Source of the DNA: Bacteroidaceae bacterium
GTDB lineage: Bacteria > Bacteroidota > Bacteroidia > Bacteroidales > Bacteroidaceae
Length of the DNA stretch: 49,596 nucleotides
Direction of reading: 5' to 3'
Assembly (NCBI GenBank): GCA_017649485.1
Contig: JAGCGS010000044.1
Location: 1-49,596, forward strand
Part shown: positions 15,157 to 23,024 of the stretch, piece after piece
How positions within the stretch are numbered: position 1 is the stretch's first letter
Layout of the letters: the number at the start of each line of letters is the position of its first letter
Position numbers and translations under genes: made by a program
Notes under the pieces: model-generated
Databases searched by the model: none
Seen by the model: the letters and a program-made list of their open reading frames with translations, nothing else
What the model was told of the DNA's origin: nothing

Positions 15157-15783
15157 ATGGCAAAAGAACGAATCGCGTTGGGGATTAATCTCCGACTGAA
15201 CAAGAACAACAAGAGTACCACCTACGGTAAGTACTACCCCGAGGTGGATGTGCAGAAGACCCTCAGCTTGCGCGGATTCGCACAGCACATGGTGGATCAT
15301 GGCTCCCGCTGGAACCGTGGCGACTTGGAGAGCGTTCTCTTTCAGATTACCGAGTGTCTGCCCGAACTGTTGGCACAGGGCGTTCCGGTACAGTTGGGTA
15401 ACTTGGGCACTTTCTACCCAACCGCACAGGTGGTGAAGGGCGCTGGCGTGGAGAGCATCGAGGCGATGGAGGGTTTGAATCCGAATGACATCGTGCAGGG
15501 CATTCACATTCGCTTCTTGCCTGACATGACCCGTCAGGACAACCTCTGCAGTCCTGCTTTCAAGAACGCTTGTTCACTGGAACTGCGTAACATTGTTGAC
15601 ACGCAGAAGGTGACTATCAATGGTAAACTGAAGACCGTGCAGACGCTGAAGCCTATTGCTACGGCTGTGGCTGAGCTCCGTGCTGGTACGGTGACTCCAA
15701 CACCTGGTGGTAATGGCGGCTCTACTGGTGGCAACGGTGGTGATAACGGCGGCGATGGTGGAGGTGATGACCTGGACATCTAA
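15157..15783 (+). CDS. HU/IHF-like DNA-binding protein with Gly-rich tail, 208 aa
   Basis: The start MAKERIALGINLRLNKNNKS is chosen at 15157; upstream codons in frame belong to the leader. Residues about 30-130 match the Bacteroidetes extended HU-like family: RGFAQHMVDHGSRWNRGDLE, then LPELLAQGVPVQLGNLGTFY. The C-terminus from about residue 180 is a low-complexity Gly/Asn/Asp tail (TPTPGGNGGSTGGNGGDNGG). HU-like proteins bend and compact DNA. In Bacteroides and Prevotella such genes often stand before a smalltalk protein gene and an N-acetylmuramoyl-L-alanine amidase; here the smalltalk gene follows after a repeat-rich gap but no amidase is present. Confidence 0.8.
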   Translation: MAKERIALGINLRLNKNNKSTTYGKYYPEVDVQKTLSLRGFAQHMVDHGSRWNRGDLESVLFQITECLPELLAQGVPVQLGNLGTFYPTAQVVKGAGVESIEAMEGLNPNDIVQGIHIRFLPDMTRQDNLCSPAFKNACSLELRNIVDTQKVTINGKLKTVQTLKPIATAVAELRAGTVTPTPGGNGGSTGGNGGDNGGDGGGDDLDI

Positions 15784-15818
15784 CCATTGACAATTGACCA
15801 TTGACGATTGACAATTAG
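15784..15818. repeat. Heptamer tandem repeat (CCATTGA/CAATTGA)
   Basis: Five units, CCATTGA, CAATTGA, CCATTGA, CGATTGA, CAATTAG, directly follow the HU-like stop codon. The reverse-strand consensus TCAATGG is the unit that also occurs inside the GH127 gene at 38101-38149. Confidence 0.7.
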
Positions 15819-15854
15819 ATAAATCGCTCACGCTCGGGATTTTGACAATTAAAA

Positions 15855-15933
15855 AGTTGCTTCGCAACTATGAGAAACTTGCTGAGCAAGTTATGAGAAG
15901 TTGCAAGCAACTTTGAGAAGTCGCAAAGCGACT
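15855..15933. repeat. Array of four short hairpins with TGAGA spacers
   Basis: Hairpins at 15855-15869 (AGTTGC/GCAACT), 15876-15892 (AACTTGC/GCAAGTT), 15899-15912 (AGTTGC/GCAACT) and 15919-15933 (AGTCGC/GCGACT) are separated by the 6-base spacers ATGAGA, ATGAGA and TTGAGA. Stem sequences vary in compensating fashion while the spacer is conserved. Confidence 0.75.
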
Positions 15934-15963
15934 ATAGCCATCCGGATGCAGCATGGCCTCAAA

Positions 15964-16080
15964 AACTCCTCCCCTAAAATAGGGGAGGTGTCCGAAGGGC
16001 GGAGGAGTATAAAAAAGCTGGCCAGTTACATGATACTCCCCCGTCGCTTTGCGACACCCCCTCTATGTTAGAGGGGGAGT
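15964..16080. repeat. Two C-rich dyad elements (REP-like)
   Basis: ACTCCTC...AGGAGT spans 15964-16007 and encloses CCTCCCCT/AGGGGAGG. ACTCCCCC...GGGGGAGT spans 16035-16080 and encloses GTCGC/GCGAC and CCCCCTCT/AGAGGGGG. A related element lies at 27619-27668. Confidence 0.65.
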
Positions 16081-16124
16081 TCTAAATCAGCTTATCTATT
16101 CATCAACCTTAGACCTAAATTATT

Positions 16125-16241
16125 ATGAAAAACAAAGAAACTTGGAAGATGGTGATACAGTTCGCCATTTCGATACTGACAGCAGCATTGACTGCGATGG
16201 GAACAACCTCGTGTATGGGGCACGGACCCATCTACCTGTAA
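16125..16241 (+). CDS. Smalltalk protein, 38 aa
   Basis: The short frame starts MKNKETWKMVIQFAISILTA and ends with a Thr-Thr-Ser-Cys motif and a small Gly/His tail. The pattern (K-E-T-W-K, then one hydrophobic helix, then TTSC) is that of the Bacteroidales smalltalk protein family. It forms a single membrane helix, or a lipoprotein-type signal with the Cys at residue 30. The function is unknown. Its place after an HU-like gene is the usual genomic context. It is missed by gene finders with a length cutoff. Confidence 0.75.
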   Translation: MKNKETWKMVIQFAISILTAALTAMGTTSCMGHGPIYL

Positions 16242-16282
16242 AGTTATCCTCCCTAAAATGAGGAATCTCAGCCAGCAAAACA

Positions 16283-16312
16283 AATGCCCTCGCTGAAATT
16301 GGCGAGGGCATT
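16283..16312 (-). terminator. Terminator of typA
   Basis: AATGCCCTCGC (16283-16293) pairs perfectly with GCGAGGGCATT (16302-16312); the minus strand continues TTGTTTTG, a T-rich tail. It lies about 40 bp beyond the typA stop. Confidence 0.75.
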
Positions 16313-16352
16313 AACTATCAGTTTACAAGTATTAGTCAGTAGCGGTGAGTTA

Positions 16353-18155
16353 TTACTCTTTATTGGCACGCTTGCGTTCAATCTCGTCGAGGATGATCTT
16401 GCGCATACGCATCGACTTAGGTGTTACCTCCACATATTCGTCCTCCTTGATGTATTCCAAGGCTTCCTCTAAAGAGAACTGAACGGGTGGGGTGAGGCGT
16501 ACCTTGTCGTCGGAACCGGAGGCACGCATGTTGGTGAGTTTCTTGGACTTGGTGACGTTGATGACCAAATCACGCTCATGCACATGCTCGCCCACCACCT
16601 GTCCGGCATACACCTCATCTTGTGGGAAGATGAAGAAGCGGCCGCGATCCTGCAGCTTGTCGAGGGCATAGGCAAAGGCTGTGCCAGTCTCCATGGCTAC
16701 CATAGAGCCGTTGATACGGCGGATTATGTCGCCCTTGTAAGGCTGATACTCCTTGAAGCGATGAGCCATGATAGCTTCGCCGGCTGAGGCAGTCAACACA
16801 TTGGTACGCAAGCCGATGATGCCACGTGACGGGATGCTGAACTCCAGGTTCACACGGTCGGCACCACCATCCTCCATCTTCAGCAAGTCACCTTTACGGC
16901 GTGTCACCATGTCTATAATCTTGCTGCTATAGTCGGTAGGCACATTGATGGTAAGCTCCTCCACTGGTTCGCACTTCACACCGTCAATCTGCTTGTAGAT
17001 TACCTGAGGCTGACCCACTTGTAGCTCATAGCCTTCGCGGCGCATGGTCTCAATCAGCACGGAGAGGTGCAGCACACCACGCCCCGATACAATCCACTTG
17101 CCTTCCACTTCGGCTTTGTCAACCTTCAGTGCCAGGTTCTTGTCCAGCTCACGCTCCAGTCGTTCCTGGATGTGGCGAGAGGTGACATACTTGCCTTCCT
17201 GTCCGTAGAAAGGAGAGTCGTTGATGGTGAACAACATGCTCATGGTAGGCTCATCAATCGTGATAGGGGGCAATGCCTCGGGATTCTCGAAGTCGCAGAT
17301 GGTATCGCCAATCTCGAAGTTGTCTAAGCCCACAATGGCGCAGATGTCGCCAGAGCCCACCTCAGCCACACGCTTGCGACCCATACCTTCGAAAGTATGC
17401 AATTCCTTGATCTTGGTCTTTGTCATCTCGCCATTTCGGTGAGAAAGTGTAACATTCATACCTTCTTTGATAACTCCACGGTGAACTCGCCCCACAGCGA
17501 TTCGTCCTGTGTAAGAAGAGTAGTCGAGCGATGTGATCAGCATCTGCACTGTACCGTCCAACTGTTCAGGAGCAGGGATGTTGTCGATGATGCAATCCAG
17601 CAAAGGTGTGATGTCAGAAGTAGGCTGCTTCCAGTCAGTGCTCATCCAACCGTTCTTGGCTGAACCATAGATAACAGGATAATCCAACTGCTCCTCGGTA
17701 GCATCGAGGTTGAACATCAGGTCGAACACCATCTCGTTCACCTCCTCTGGGCGACAGTTAGGCTTATCCACTTTATTCACCACCACTATAGGCTTCAAGC
17801 CAATCTGCAGGGCTTTCTGCAACACAAAGCGTGTTTGCGGCATGGGACCCTCGAAGGCATCCACCAACAGCAGGCAGCCATCAGCCATGTTTAATACACG
17901 CTCCACCTCGCCACCGAAGTCGCTATGCCCCGGCGTGTCGATGATGTTAATCTTCGTATCTTTATAATTAATGGAAACGTTCTTAGAAAGAATCGTGATG
18001 CCTCGTTCACGTTCCAGTTCATTGTTATCCAGCATCAGCTGACCTGTCTGTTGGTTCTCGCGAAACAGGTTTCCTGCCAGTAACATCTTATCTACCAAGG
18101 TGGTCTTACCATGGTCCACATGGGCAATAATGGCGATATTTCTTATATTCTGCAT
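16353..18155 (-). CDS. typA: Ribosome-associated GTPase TypA/BipA, 600 aa
   Basis: The start MQNIRNIAIIAHVDHGKTTL at 18155 agrees with the family; a longer in-frame extension was rejected. GTPase motifs are complete: G1 AHVDHGKTT, G2 within RERGITI, G3 DTPGHSDF, G4 NKVDKP. They are followed by EF-G-like domain II, domains III and V (SGRGVLHLSVLIETMRREGY) and the BipA-specific C-terminal domain. The protein binds the 70S ribosome at the EF-G site and supports 50S assembly and growth under stress. It is a monocistronic minus-strand gene, divergent from rpsO with 125 bp between, and ends at a strong hairpin. Confidence 0.95.
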   Translation of the reverse strand: MQNIRNIAIIAHVDHGKTTLVDKMLLAGNLFRENQQTGQLMLDNNELERERGITILSKNVSINYKDTKINIIDTPGHSDFGGEVERVLNMADGCLLLVDAFEGPMPQTRFVLQKALQIGLKPIVVVNKVDKPNCRPEEVNEMVFDLMFNLDATEEQLDYPVIYGSAKNGWMSTDWKQPTSDITPLLDCIIDNIPAPEQLDGTVQMLITSLDYSSYTGRIAVGRVHRGVIKEGMNVTLSHRNGEMTKTKIKELHTFEGMGRKRVAEVGSGDICAIVGLDNFEIGDTICDFENPEALPPITIDEPTMSMLFTINDSPFYGQEGKYVTSRHIQERLERELDKNLALKVDKAEVEGKWIVSGRGVLHLSVLIETMRREGYELQVGQPQVIYKQIDGVKCEPVEELTINVPTDYSSKIIDMVTRRKGDLLKMEDGGADRVNLEFSIPSRGIIGLRTNVLTASAGEAIMAHRFKEYQPYKGDIIRRINGSMVAMETGTAFAYALDKLQDRGRFFIFPQDEVYAGQVVGEHVHERDLVINVTKSKKLTNMRASGSDDKVRLTPPVQFSLEEALEYIKEDEYVEVTPKSMRMRKIILDEIERKRANKE

Positions 18156-18208
18156 ACCTATAGTCTTAAAAGTGGGTGCAAAATTAGTAAAAAAATCCCA
18201 ATTATCGC

Positions 18209-18238
18209 TTGTCAATTCAAATATATTGCGTACCTTTG
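18209..18238 (+). promoter_or_regulatory. Promoter of rpsO
   Basis: TTG at 18209-18211 and TACCTTTG at 18231-18238 are 19 bp apart; the start codon is 43 bp downstream. Confidence 0.6.
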
Positions 18239-18280
18239 CCCCGCATTTAACGATTTACAATCAATTTTTTATTAAACTTT

Positions 18281-18550
18281 ATGTATTTAGACGCTGCTAA
18301 AAAGAAGGAAATCTTCGAGAAGTACGGAAAGTCTAACACTGATACTGGCTCACCTGAGGCCCAGATAGCATTGTTCTCATACCGTATCTCTCACCTGACC
18401 GAGCATTTGAAGGTCAACAAGAAGGATTATAGCACTGAAAGAGCATTGACGATGTTGGTAGGTAAGCGTCGCCGCCTGCTGAAATACCTGCAGGAGCGTG
18501 ACATCAACCGCTATCGTGAAATCATCAAGGCTCTGGGCTTGCGCAAGTAA
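18281..18550 (+). CDS. rpsO: 30S ribosomal protein S15
   Basis: The 89-residue protein begins [19 protein letters not shown] and has the S15 signature with [20 protein letters not shown] and the basic [14 protein letters not shown]15 binds 16S rRNA at the three-way junction of helices 20-22 early in 30S assembly. The length is that of the family. It is a single-gene unit with its own promoter and terminator; unlike in E. coli it is not joined to pnp, which lies about 4.5 kb away on the other strand. Confidence 0.97.
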   Translation: MYLDAAKKKEIFEKYGKSNTDTGSPEAQIALFSYRISHLTEHLKVNKKDYSTERALTMLVGKRRRLLKYLQERDINRYREIIKALGLRK

Positions 18551-18570
18551 TCACTTGCAGCACGGTTTCA

Positions 18571-18604
18571 AAAAGGGAAGTCTTTCAAGGCTTCCCTTTT
18601 TTAT
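18571..18604 (+). terminator. Terminator of rpsO
   Basis: AAGGGAAG (18573-18580) pairs with CTTCCCTT (18591-18598), followed by a run of T. Confidence 0.85.
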
Positions 18605-18664
18605 TTACTCTTCTCCTTAACATCATTTCACTTTTTTTATTTCCCCAAATCGTGGAGTTTGTTG

Positions 18665-18672
18665 TATATTTG
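18665..18672 (+). promoter_or_regulatory. -7 element of the acyl-CoA ligase gene
   Basis: TATATTTG lies 93 bp before the start at 18766; no clear -33 element was found. Confidence 0.4.
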
Positions 18673-18765
18673 CAGCATTGAGTTTTACGCAAAACCATTT
18701 GTTGCACAATCGTTTATATTTTGTGCAATAAACGAAAAGCGTTAATTGTAAAAAGATTTTACATT

Positions 18766-20415
18766 ATGTGGCAACTATCAGAGAAAACCATTGGACAATG
18801 GCTGGAGTATTGGGCAAAGAAGACTCCTGATAAAGAATACATTGTTTACTCCGACCGTGATATGCGTTGGACATTCAAGCAATTCAATGACCGTGTTGAC
18901 CGACTGGCGATGGGCTTGTTGGCCATCGGTGTGAAAAAAGGTACCCATGTTGGCATCTGGGCAAGCAACATCCCAGATTGGAATACCATGTTCTTTGCCT
19001 GTTCTAAGATAGGGGCTATTTCCATCATGGTAAACACCAACTTCAAGCAGTATGAGATTGAAGATATGGTTCGGAAAAGTGATATGGAAGTGCTCTGTAT
19101 CATTGAGCATGAGAAAGACAACAACTTCATGGATATGACCTATCAGATGTTGCCCGAGCTGAAGACACAGGAGAAAGGGAAACTCAACAGTGCGGCATTC
19201 CCCACGATGAAGACGGTGATATATATGGGTACAGAGCAACACAGAGGTATGTTCACCATCAATGAACTGATGATGATGGGACTTACTGTGGGTGAGGGTA
19301 CCTATCAGAAGGCAAAGAACGCTTGTAGCTGCTACGATGCCATCAACATCCAATACACCAGTGGAACCACAGGCTTCCCGAAGGGGGCTACATTGTCTCA
19401 CTATGGTATCTGCAACAATGGTCACCTGACAGGTGTGCACCTTGACTTTACCCCTGATACGAAGCTTTGCATCTGTGTGCCTTTGTTCCACTGCTTCGGG
19501 TTGGTACTGGGTGTACTGAACTGCTTGACACATGGTTGTACGATGGTGGTTGTCAAACGCTTTGATCCGCTCATGGTGTTGGCCAGCATACACAAGGAAC
19601 GATGCACTTCGCTTTATGGTGTCCCCACCATGTATATTAATATCCTGAACCATCCAATGTTCGATTTGTTCGATTTGAGCAGTTTGCATGCAGGCATTAT
19701 GGCTGGCTCACTCTGTCCTGTGCCACTGATGAGGGAGGTGGAGAAGAAGATGCACATGATTGTAACCAGTGAGTATGGATTGACGGAAGCATCACCTGGC
19801 ATGACGCAGACGCGTTGGGATGATCCATTCGAGGTGCGATGCACCACTGTGGGACGCGAGTTTGAGCATACTGAGGTTAAGGTGCTGGATGAAGATGGTA
19901 ATGAATGTCCTATTGGCGTGGAGGGTGAGCTATGCAACCGAGGCTATAGCAATATGCTTGGCTATTACAAAGACCCAGAGGCTACTGCCCAGCTGATTGA
20001 CAAGAGCAACTGGCTTCACAGTGGCGATATCGGTTATAAAGATGCGGACGGCAACTTCCATGTGACTGGCCGCATCAAGGATATGATTATACGAGGCGGC
20101 GAGAATATCTATCCCAGTGAGATTGAAGATTATCTGCAGCGGATGCCTGAAATCAAGATTGTGCAGGTGGTGGGTGTGCCATCGAAGAAATATGGTGAGA
20201 GTGTGGGCGCATTCATTATGCTGAATCCTGATTGTCATCTGACAGAACTTGACATCCGAGAGTTTTGTGAAGGACAGATTGCACGCTACAAAATACCCAA
20301 ATACATTTTCTTTGTCGATGAGTTCCCGCTCACAGGCAGTGGAAAGATTCAGAAGTACAAGCTTCGTGAAATGAGCCTGGATCTTTGCAAGAAGCAAGGA
20401 ATTGAGGTAATCTAA
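18766..20415 (+). CDS. AMP-binding acyl-CoA ligase, 549 aa
   Basis: The ATG at 18766 (MWQLSEKTIGQWLEYWAKKT) is preferred to an upstream TTG. The adenylate-forming family signature is complete: the phosphate loop YTSGTTGFPKGA near 205, the A5-like YGLTEASPGM, and the C-terminal hinge and lysine region GRIKDMIIRGGENIYPSEIE, then GSGKIQKYKLRE with the catalytic Lys. The protein should activate a fatty or branched carboxylic acid with ATP and load it on CoA; the overall pattern is that of medium- or long-chain (FadD/FACL-like) ligases. No signal peptide. It is monocistronic and ends at a hairpin shared with convergent sufE. Confidence 0.9.
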   Translation: MWQLSEKTIGQWLEYWAKKTPDKEYIVYSDRDMRWTFKQFNDRVDRLAMGLLAIGVKKGTHVGIWASNIPDWNTMFFACSKIGAISIMVNTNFKQYEIEDMVRKSDMEVLCIIEHEKDNNFMDMTYQMLPELKTQEKGKLNSAAFPTMKTVIYMGTEQHRGMFTINELMMMGLTVGEGTYQKAKNACSCYDAINIQYTSGTTGFPKGATLSHYGICNNGHLTGVHLDFTPDTKLCICVPLFHCFGLVLGVLNCLTHGCTMVVVKRFDPLMVLASIHKERCTSLYGVPTMYINILNHPMFDLFDLSSLHAGIMAGSLCPVPLMREVEKKMHMIVTSEYGLTEASPGMTQTRWDDPFEVRCTTVGREFEHTEVKVLDEDGNECPIGVEGELCNRGYSNMLGYYKDPEATAQLIDKSNWLHSGDIGYKDADGNFHVTGRIKDMIIRGGENIYPSEIEDYLQRMPEIKIVQVVGVPSKKYGESVGAFIMLNPDCHLTELDIREFCEGQIARYKIPKYIFFVDEFPLTGSGKIQKYKLREMSLDLCKKQGIEVI

Positions 20416-20419
20416 CAAC

Positions 20420-20442
20420 AATCCCTCCAAATTGGAGGGATT
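20420..20442. terminator. Bidirectional terminator, acyl-CoA ligase / sufE
   Basis: A near-perfect 23-bp palindrome, AATCCCTCC and GGAGGGATT around a short AT core, lies between convergent genes. Confidence 0.7.
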
Positions 20443-20466
20443 ATTTGTGAGTTCAGAGAAGATTGT

Positions 20467-20892
20467 CTATCCTTGTTTGGCCTTGAATGCCAGGGCATAC
20501 ATCCTCATTTGCTTCATCATGGCTAACAGTCCGTTGCTTCGGGTGGGGGACAGATGCTCACGCAGTCCTATCTGCTCGATGAAGTAGAGGTCGGCATTCA
20601 GGATGTCGTCAGGAGTCTGGTTGTCGAGCACACGAATCAGCAGGGCGATGATGCCCTTCACAATCAGTGCGTCGCTCTCTGCCTGGAAATGTATCTTGCC
20701 TTCGTCGGTGAGGTCGGCTTGCAGCCATACGCGACTTTGGCAACCCTCAATGAGATTGCTTTCGTTCTTGTATTTTTCGTCTAAAGGCTCCTGTTCGTTG
20801 CCCAGGTCGATGAGTAACTGGTATTTGTCCATCCAGTCGTCGTAATCGCTGAACTCGGCGATGATTTCGTCTTGTATTTCGTTGATTGTCAT
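20467..20892 (-). CDS. sufE: SufE-family sulfur acceptor, 141 aa
   Basis: The start MTINEIQDEIIAEFSDYDDW at 20892 is chosen; an in-frame upstream extension is low-complexity repeat sequence (NPINPINSI). The active-site region NLIEGCQSRVWL contains the conserved Cys that accepts persulfide from the cysteine desulfurase SufS in Fe-S cluster assembly. The C-terminal LREHLSPTRSNGL is the second family signature. No other suf genes are in the window. The glutaminyl cyclase gene lies 47 bp upstream in the same orientation, so cotranscription is possible. Confidence 0.92.
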   Translation of the reverse strand: MTINEIQDEIIAEFSDYDDWMDKYQLLIDLGNEQEPLDEKYKNESNLIEGCQSRVWLQADLTDEGKIHFQAESDALIVKGIIALLIRVLDNQTPDDILNADLYFIEQIGLREHLSPTRSNGLLAMMKQMRMYALAFKAKQG

Positions 20893-20910
20893 GGCTATTT
20901 GTTTTATGGA

Positions 20911-20937
20911 ATTAATGGGATTAATGGGATTATATGG
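20911..20937. repeat. Nine-base tandem repeat (ATTAATGGG) in the sufE leader
   Basis: Two exact copies and one variant (ATTATATGG) lie between the glutaminyl cyclase stop and the sufE start. Confidence 0.6.
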
Positions 20938-20939
20938 GG

Positions 20940-21938
20940 CTATTTTTCTTGGTAGATTACTTGCAGTATGGTTTGGCCTACGGCTTTGAGGGTGGGTGTC
21001 GTAATGACATCCATATTGTCTTTCATCGTATGCCAATGCTCGAAGAAGGTGTATCTATCACTGGAGGGGATGATGTCGATGGTTGGGATGCGGGCAATCT
21101 GATTGATGAACAGATGGTCGTCGGTTGCGCCACCACCTCCCTTTGACACGAAATAGTTGTCGTAGCCGATAGACTTGGCTGCTTTCCATACTTTACGGTT
21201 TACATCGCGCGCATACTTCTCTGAATAATACTCATAAAGGAACTGTGCATTGGCGCCTCCCACCATATCCAACAGGATGCCGAAACGGGCGTTGTAGCCC
21301 TGCACATGAGGGTTTCGTGCCCAGTATTGCGAGCCCAAGCACCAAGAATTTTCGTCGCTGAGGTTGGAATCACGGTGGTTGCCCACATCTTCAGCATCCA
21401 AGAAAATGATGTCGATACCGATGGTTGGTTGCTGCATTTGTAACTGGCGAGCCACCTCCAACAATACGCCCACACCACTGGCTCCATCGTTGGCACCAAG
21501 GATAGGGGTATAGTGCTTGGAAACGTCTGGGTCGTTGTCCGCCCATGGGCGACTGTCCCAATGTGAGAACAAAGCCACACGCTTCTTGGCATCTGGGTTA
21601 AAAGCACCTATGATGTTGCGAGCCTTCAGCATCTTACCTTCGTAAGAGGGCAAGTCGGCATGCTGGTTATACACTTTTGCGCCAAACTGAGCCAACTTCT
21701 CAGCCAGATAGTCGCCACAGGCATCGTGGGCAGATGAGTTCATCACACGAGGACCGAAATCCACTTGTGCCTTCACATAGTTAAACGCACTGTCGGCGTT
21801 GAACTGTGGCACATTGACGATGGTTCTCGTCTCGGCATCCTCGCCTTCGCTTCCCTTGCTTTGCCCTCCGCAAGCCACAAAGCTCACCAAAGTCAAAATC
21901 ATTATCAAATTAACCATTTTCCTATTTCTTATTTTCAT
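20940..21938 (-). CDS. Glutaminyl-peptide cyclotransferase (M28-type), lipoprotein, 332 aa
   Basis: The start is uncertain: ATG at 21938 (MKIRNRKM) or 21917 (MVNLIMIL); a longer frame begins inside a repeat. The N-terminus is a lipoprotein signal (LTLVSFVACGG), so the protein is exported and membrane-anchored. The zinc-enzyme core is clear: LFSHWDSRPWAD, GANDGASGVGVLLE, DAEDVG and TDDHLF. SWCLGSQYWA matches the signature of animal-type glutaminyl cyclases, which convert N-terminal glutamine to pyroglutamate; such enzymes are known in Prevotella, Porphyromonas and Tannerella. An aminopeptidase of family M28 is the alternative. It lies 31 bp downstream of the LD-carboxypeptidase gene. Confidence 0.85.
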   Translation of the reverse strand: MKIRNRKMVNLIMILTLVSFVACGGQSKGSEGEDAETRTIVNVPQFNADSAFNYVKAQVDFGPRVMNSSAHDACGDYLAEKLAQFGAKVYNQHADLPSYEGKMLKARNIIGAFNPDAKKRVALFSHWDSRPWADNDPDVSKHYTPILGANDGASGVGVLLEVARQLQMQQPTIGIDIIFLDAEDVGNHRDSNLSDENSWCLGSQYWARNPHVQGYNARFGILLDMVGGANAQFLYEYYSEKYARDVNRKVWKAAKSIGYDNYFVSKGGGGATDDHLFINQIARIPTIDIIPSSDRYTFFEHWHTMKDNMDVITTPTLKAVGQTILQVIYQEK

Positions 21939-21939
21939 T

Positions 21940-21977
21940 TTCCAAGTTCCAAGTTTCAAGTTCCAAGTTTCAATTTC
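21940..21977. repeat. Heptamer tandem repeat (TTCCAAG)
   Basis: Five units, TTCCAAG, TTCCAAG, TTTCAAG, TTCCAAG, TTTCAAT, fill the gap between two genes and reach into the end of the LD-carboxypeptidase gene, where they encode part of its last residues. Confidence 0.7.
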
Positions 21978-22905
21978 CTATTTTCCTATCACCAAATTTC
22001 AAGGTCACTTCTTTCTTGCTTACTTTCAGTTCCACCTTAGCTCCCTCGATGATAGGCAGGTTCATTGGTACATGCCCCACAGGGAAACGGAAACAAATGG
22101 GGTAGGTGTAGCCCTTTAGCAGGTCTGCTAAAGCAGGATATAGCTCCTTGCCCAACTGCTTGTGCTCCTCAAACTCCGTGAACTGACAGATAATCAAGCC
22201 CGACAACTTGTCGAGGAAGCCACTTAGCTTGAGATTGTAGAACATTCGCTCGATGGCGTGAGGTTTCTCACCTACATCTTCCACGAAGAGGATGGTTCCC
22301 TCGGGGTTGATGTCGTAAGGAGTACCTATCAATCCGTGCCACACCGCCATATTGCCACCTCGGATGATGCCTGTTGCCTTGCCTGTGTGATTCAGGGGAT
22401 TGCCCTCGCAAGTATAATGCTGCTGAGCGTTGATGCCAAACAGGATGTCGTGAATGGCTCGGTTGCAAAAATCATCGGCTCCCTCTTGCAAAAGGTGTTT
22501 CAGCATTGGGGCATGCAGGGAAGCAAAGCCTTCGCTCTGTATGCGACAATGCAGAGCCGTGATGTCGCTGAAGCCAATCAGCCATTTGGGATGCTCGTGG
22601 AACTTGCTGAAGTCCAACTGAGCCAGCAGGTTATTGGCACCATATCCTCCACGACTGCAAAAGATGGCTCGACAATCTGCGTCATCCATAGCCCGTTGCA
22701 GGTCGCCCAAGCGTTGTTGTACCGTTCCGGCAAAGTTGCCGTAAGTGCTACGGACATATCGGCCTGTGCTGACCTTCAATCCCCAGCTTTTCAGGCATTT
22801 GATGCCTCCAGTGAGGATGGATGGCTCGATGATGCTCGATGGGGAAATCACTGTCACCTTATCTCCTTTCTGCAAGAATGGTGGGTATTGGAATGTTGTT
22901 TTCAT
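21970..22905 (-). CDS. LD-carboxypeptidase, family S66, 311 aa
   Basis: The enzyme family removes the terminal D-Ala from tetrapeptides during murein recycling, or acts in MccF-type immunity. The catalytic triad regions are present: the nucleophile Ser in WLIGFSDITALH, the Glu in ILFVEDVGEKPH and the His in FPVGHVPMNLPI. The N-terminal half has KVTVISPSSII and FCSRGGYGANNLL. No signal peptide, in keeping with a cytoplasmic recycling enzyme. The start MKTTFQYPPF is preceded by a -7-like TAACTTTG on the minus strand. The last codons run into a heptamer repeat. Confidence 0.9.
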   Translation of the reverse strand: MKTTFQYPPFLQKGDKVTVISPSSIIEPSILTGGIKCLKSWGLKVSTGRYVRSTYGNFAGTVQQRLGDLQRAMDDADCRAIFCSRGGYGANNLLAQLDFSKFHEHPKWLIGFSDITALHCRIQSEGFASLHAPMLKHLLQEGADDFCNRAIHDILFGINAQQHYTCEGNPLNHTGKATGIIRGGNMAVWHGLIGTPYDINPEGTILFVEDVGEKPHAIERMFYNLKLSGFLDKLSGLIICQFTEFEEHKQLGKELYPALADLLKGYTYPICFRFPVGHVPMNLPIIEGAKVELKVSKKEVTLKFGDRKIGN

Positions 22906-22928
22906 ACCTTATTTATATATTATGGGCA

Positions 22929-22936
22929 CAAAGTTA
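22929..22936 (-). promoter_or_regulatory. -7 element of the LD-carboxypeptidase gene
   Basis: The minus strand reads TAACTTTG 24 bp before the start codon; -33 unclear. Confidence 0.45.
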
Positions 22937-22975
22937 CAACTCTTGTCGCAATTTTCACGGTTTTTGGGGATAAAA

Positions 22976-23003
22976 AATGCTCCCGACCGAAGTCAGGAGC
23001 ATT
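22976..23003 (-). terminator. Terminator of pnp
   Basis: AATGCTCC (22976-22983) pairs with GGAGCATT (22996-23003); the minus strand continues with a T run. Confidence 0.85.
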
Positions 23004-23024
23004 GCTTTATATCAGAAGTGTATC

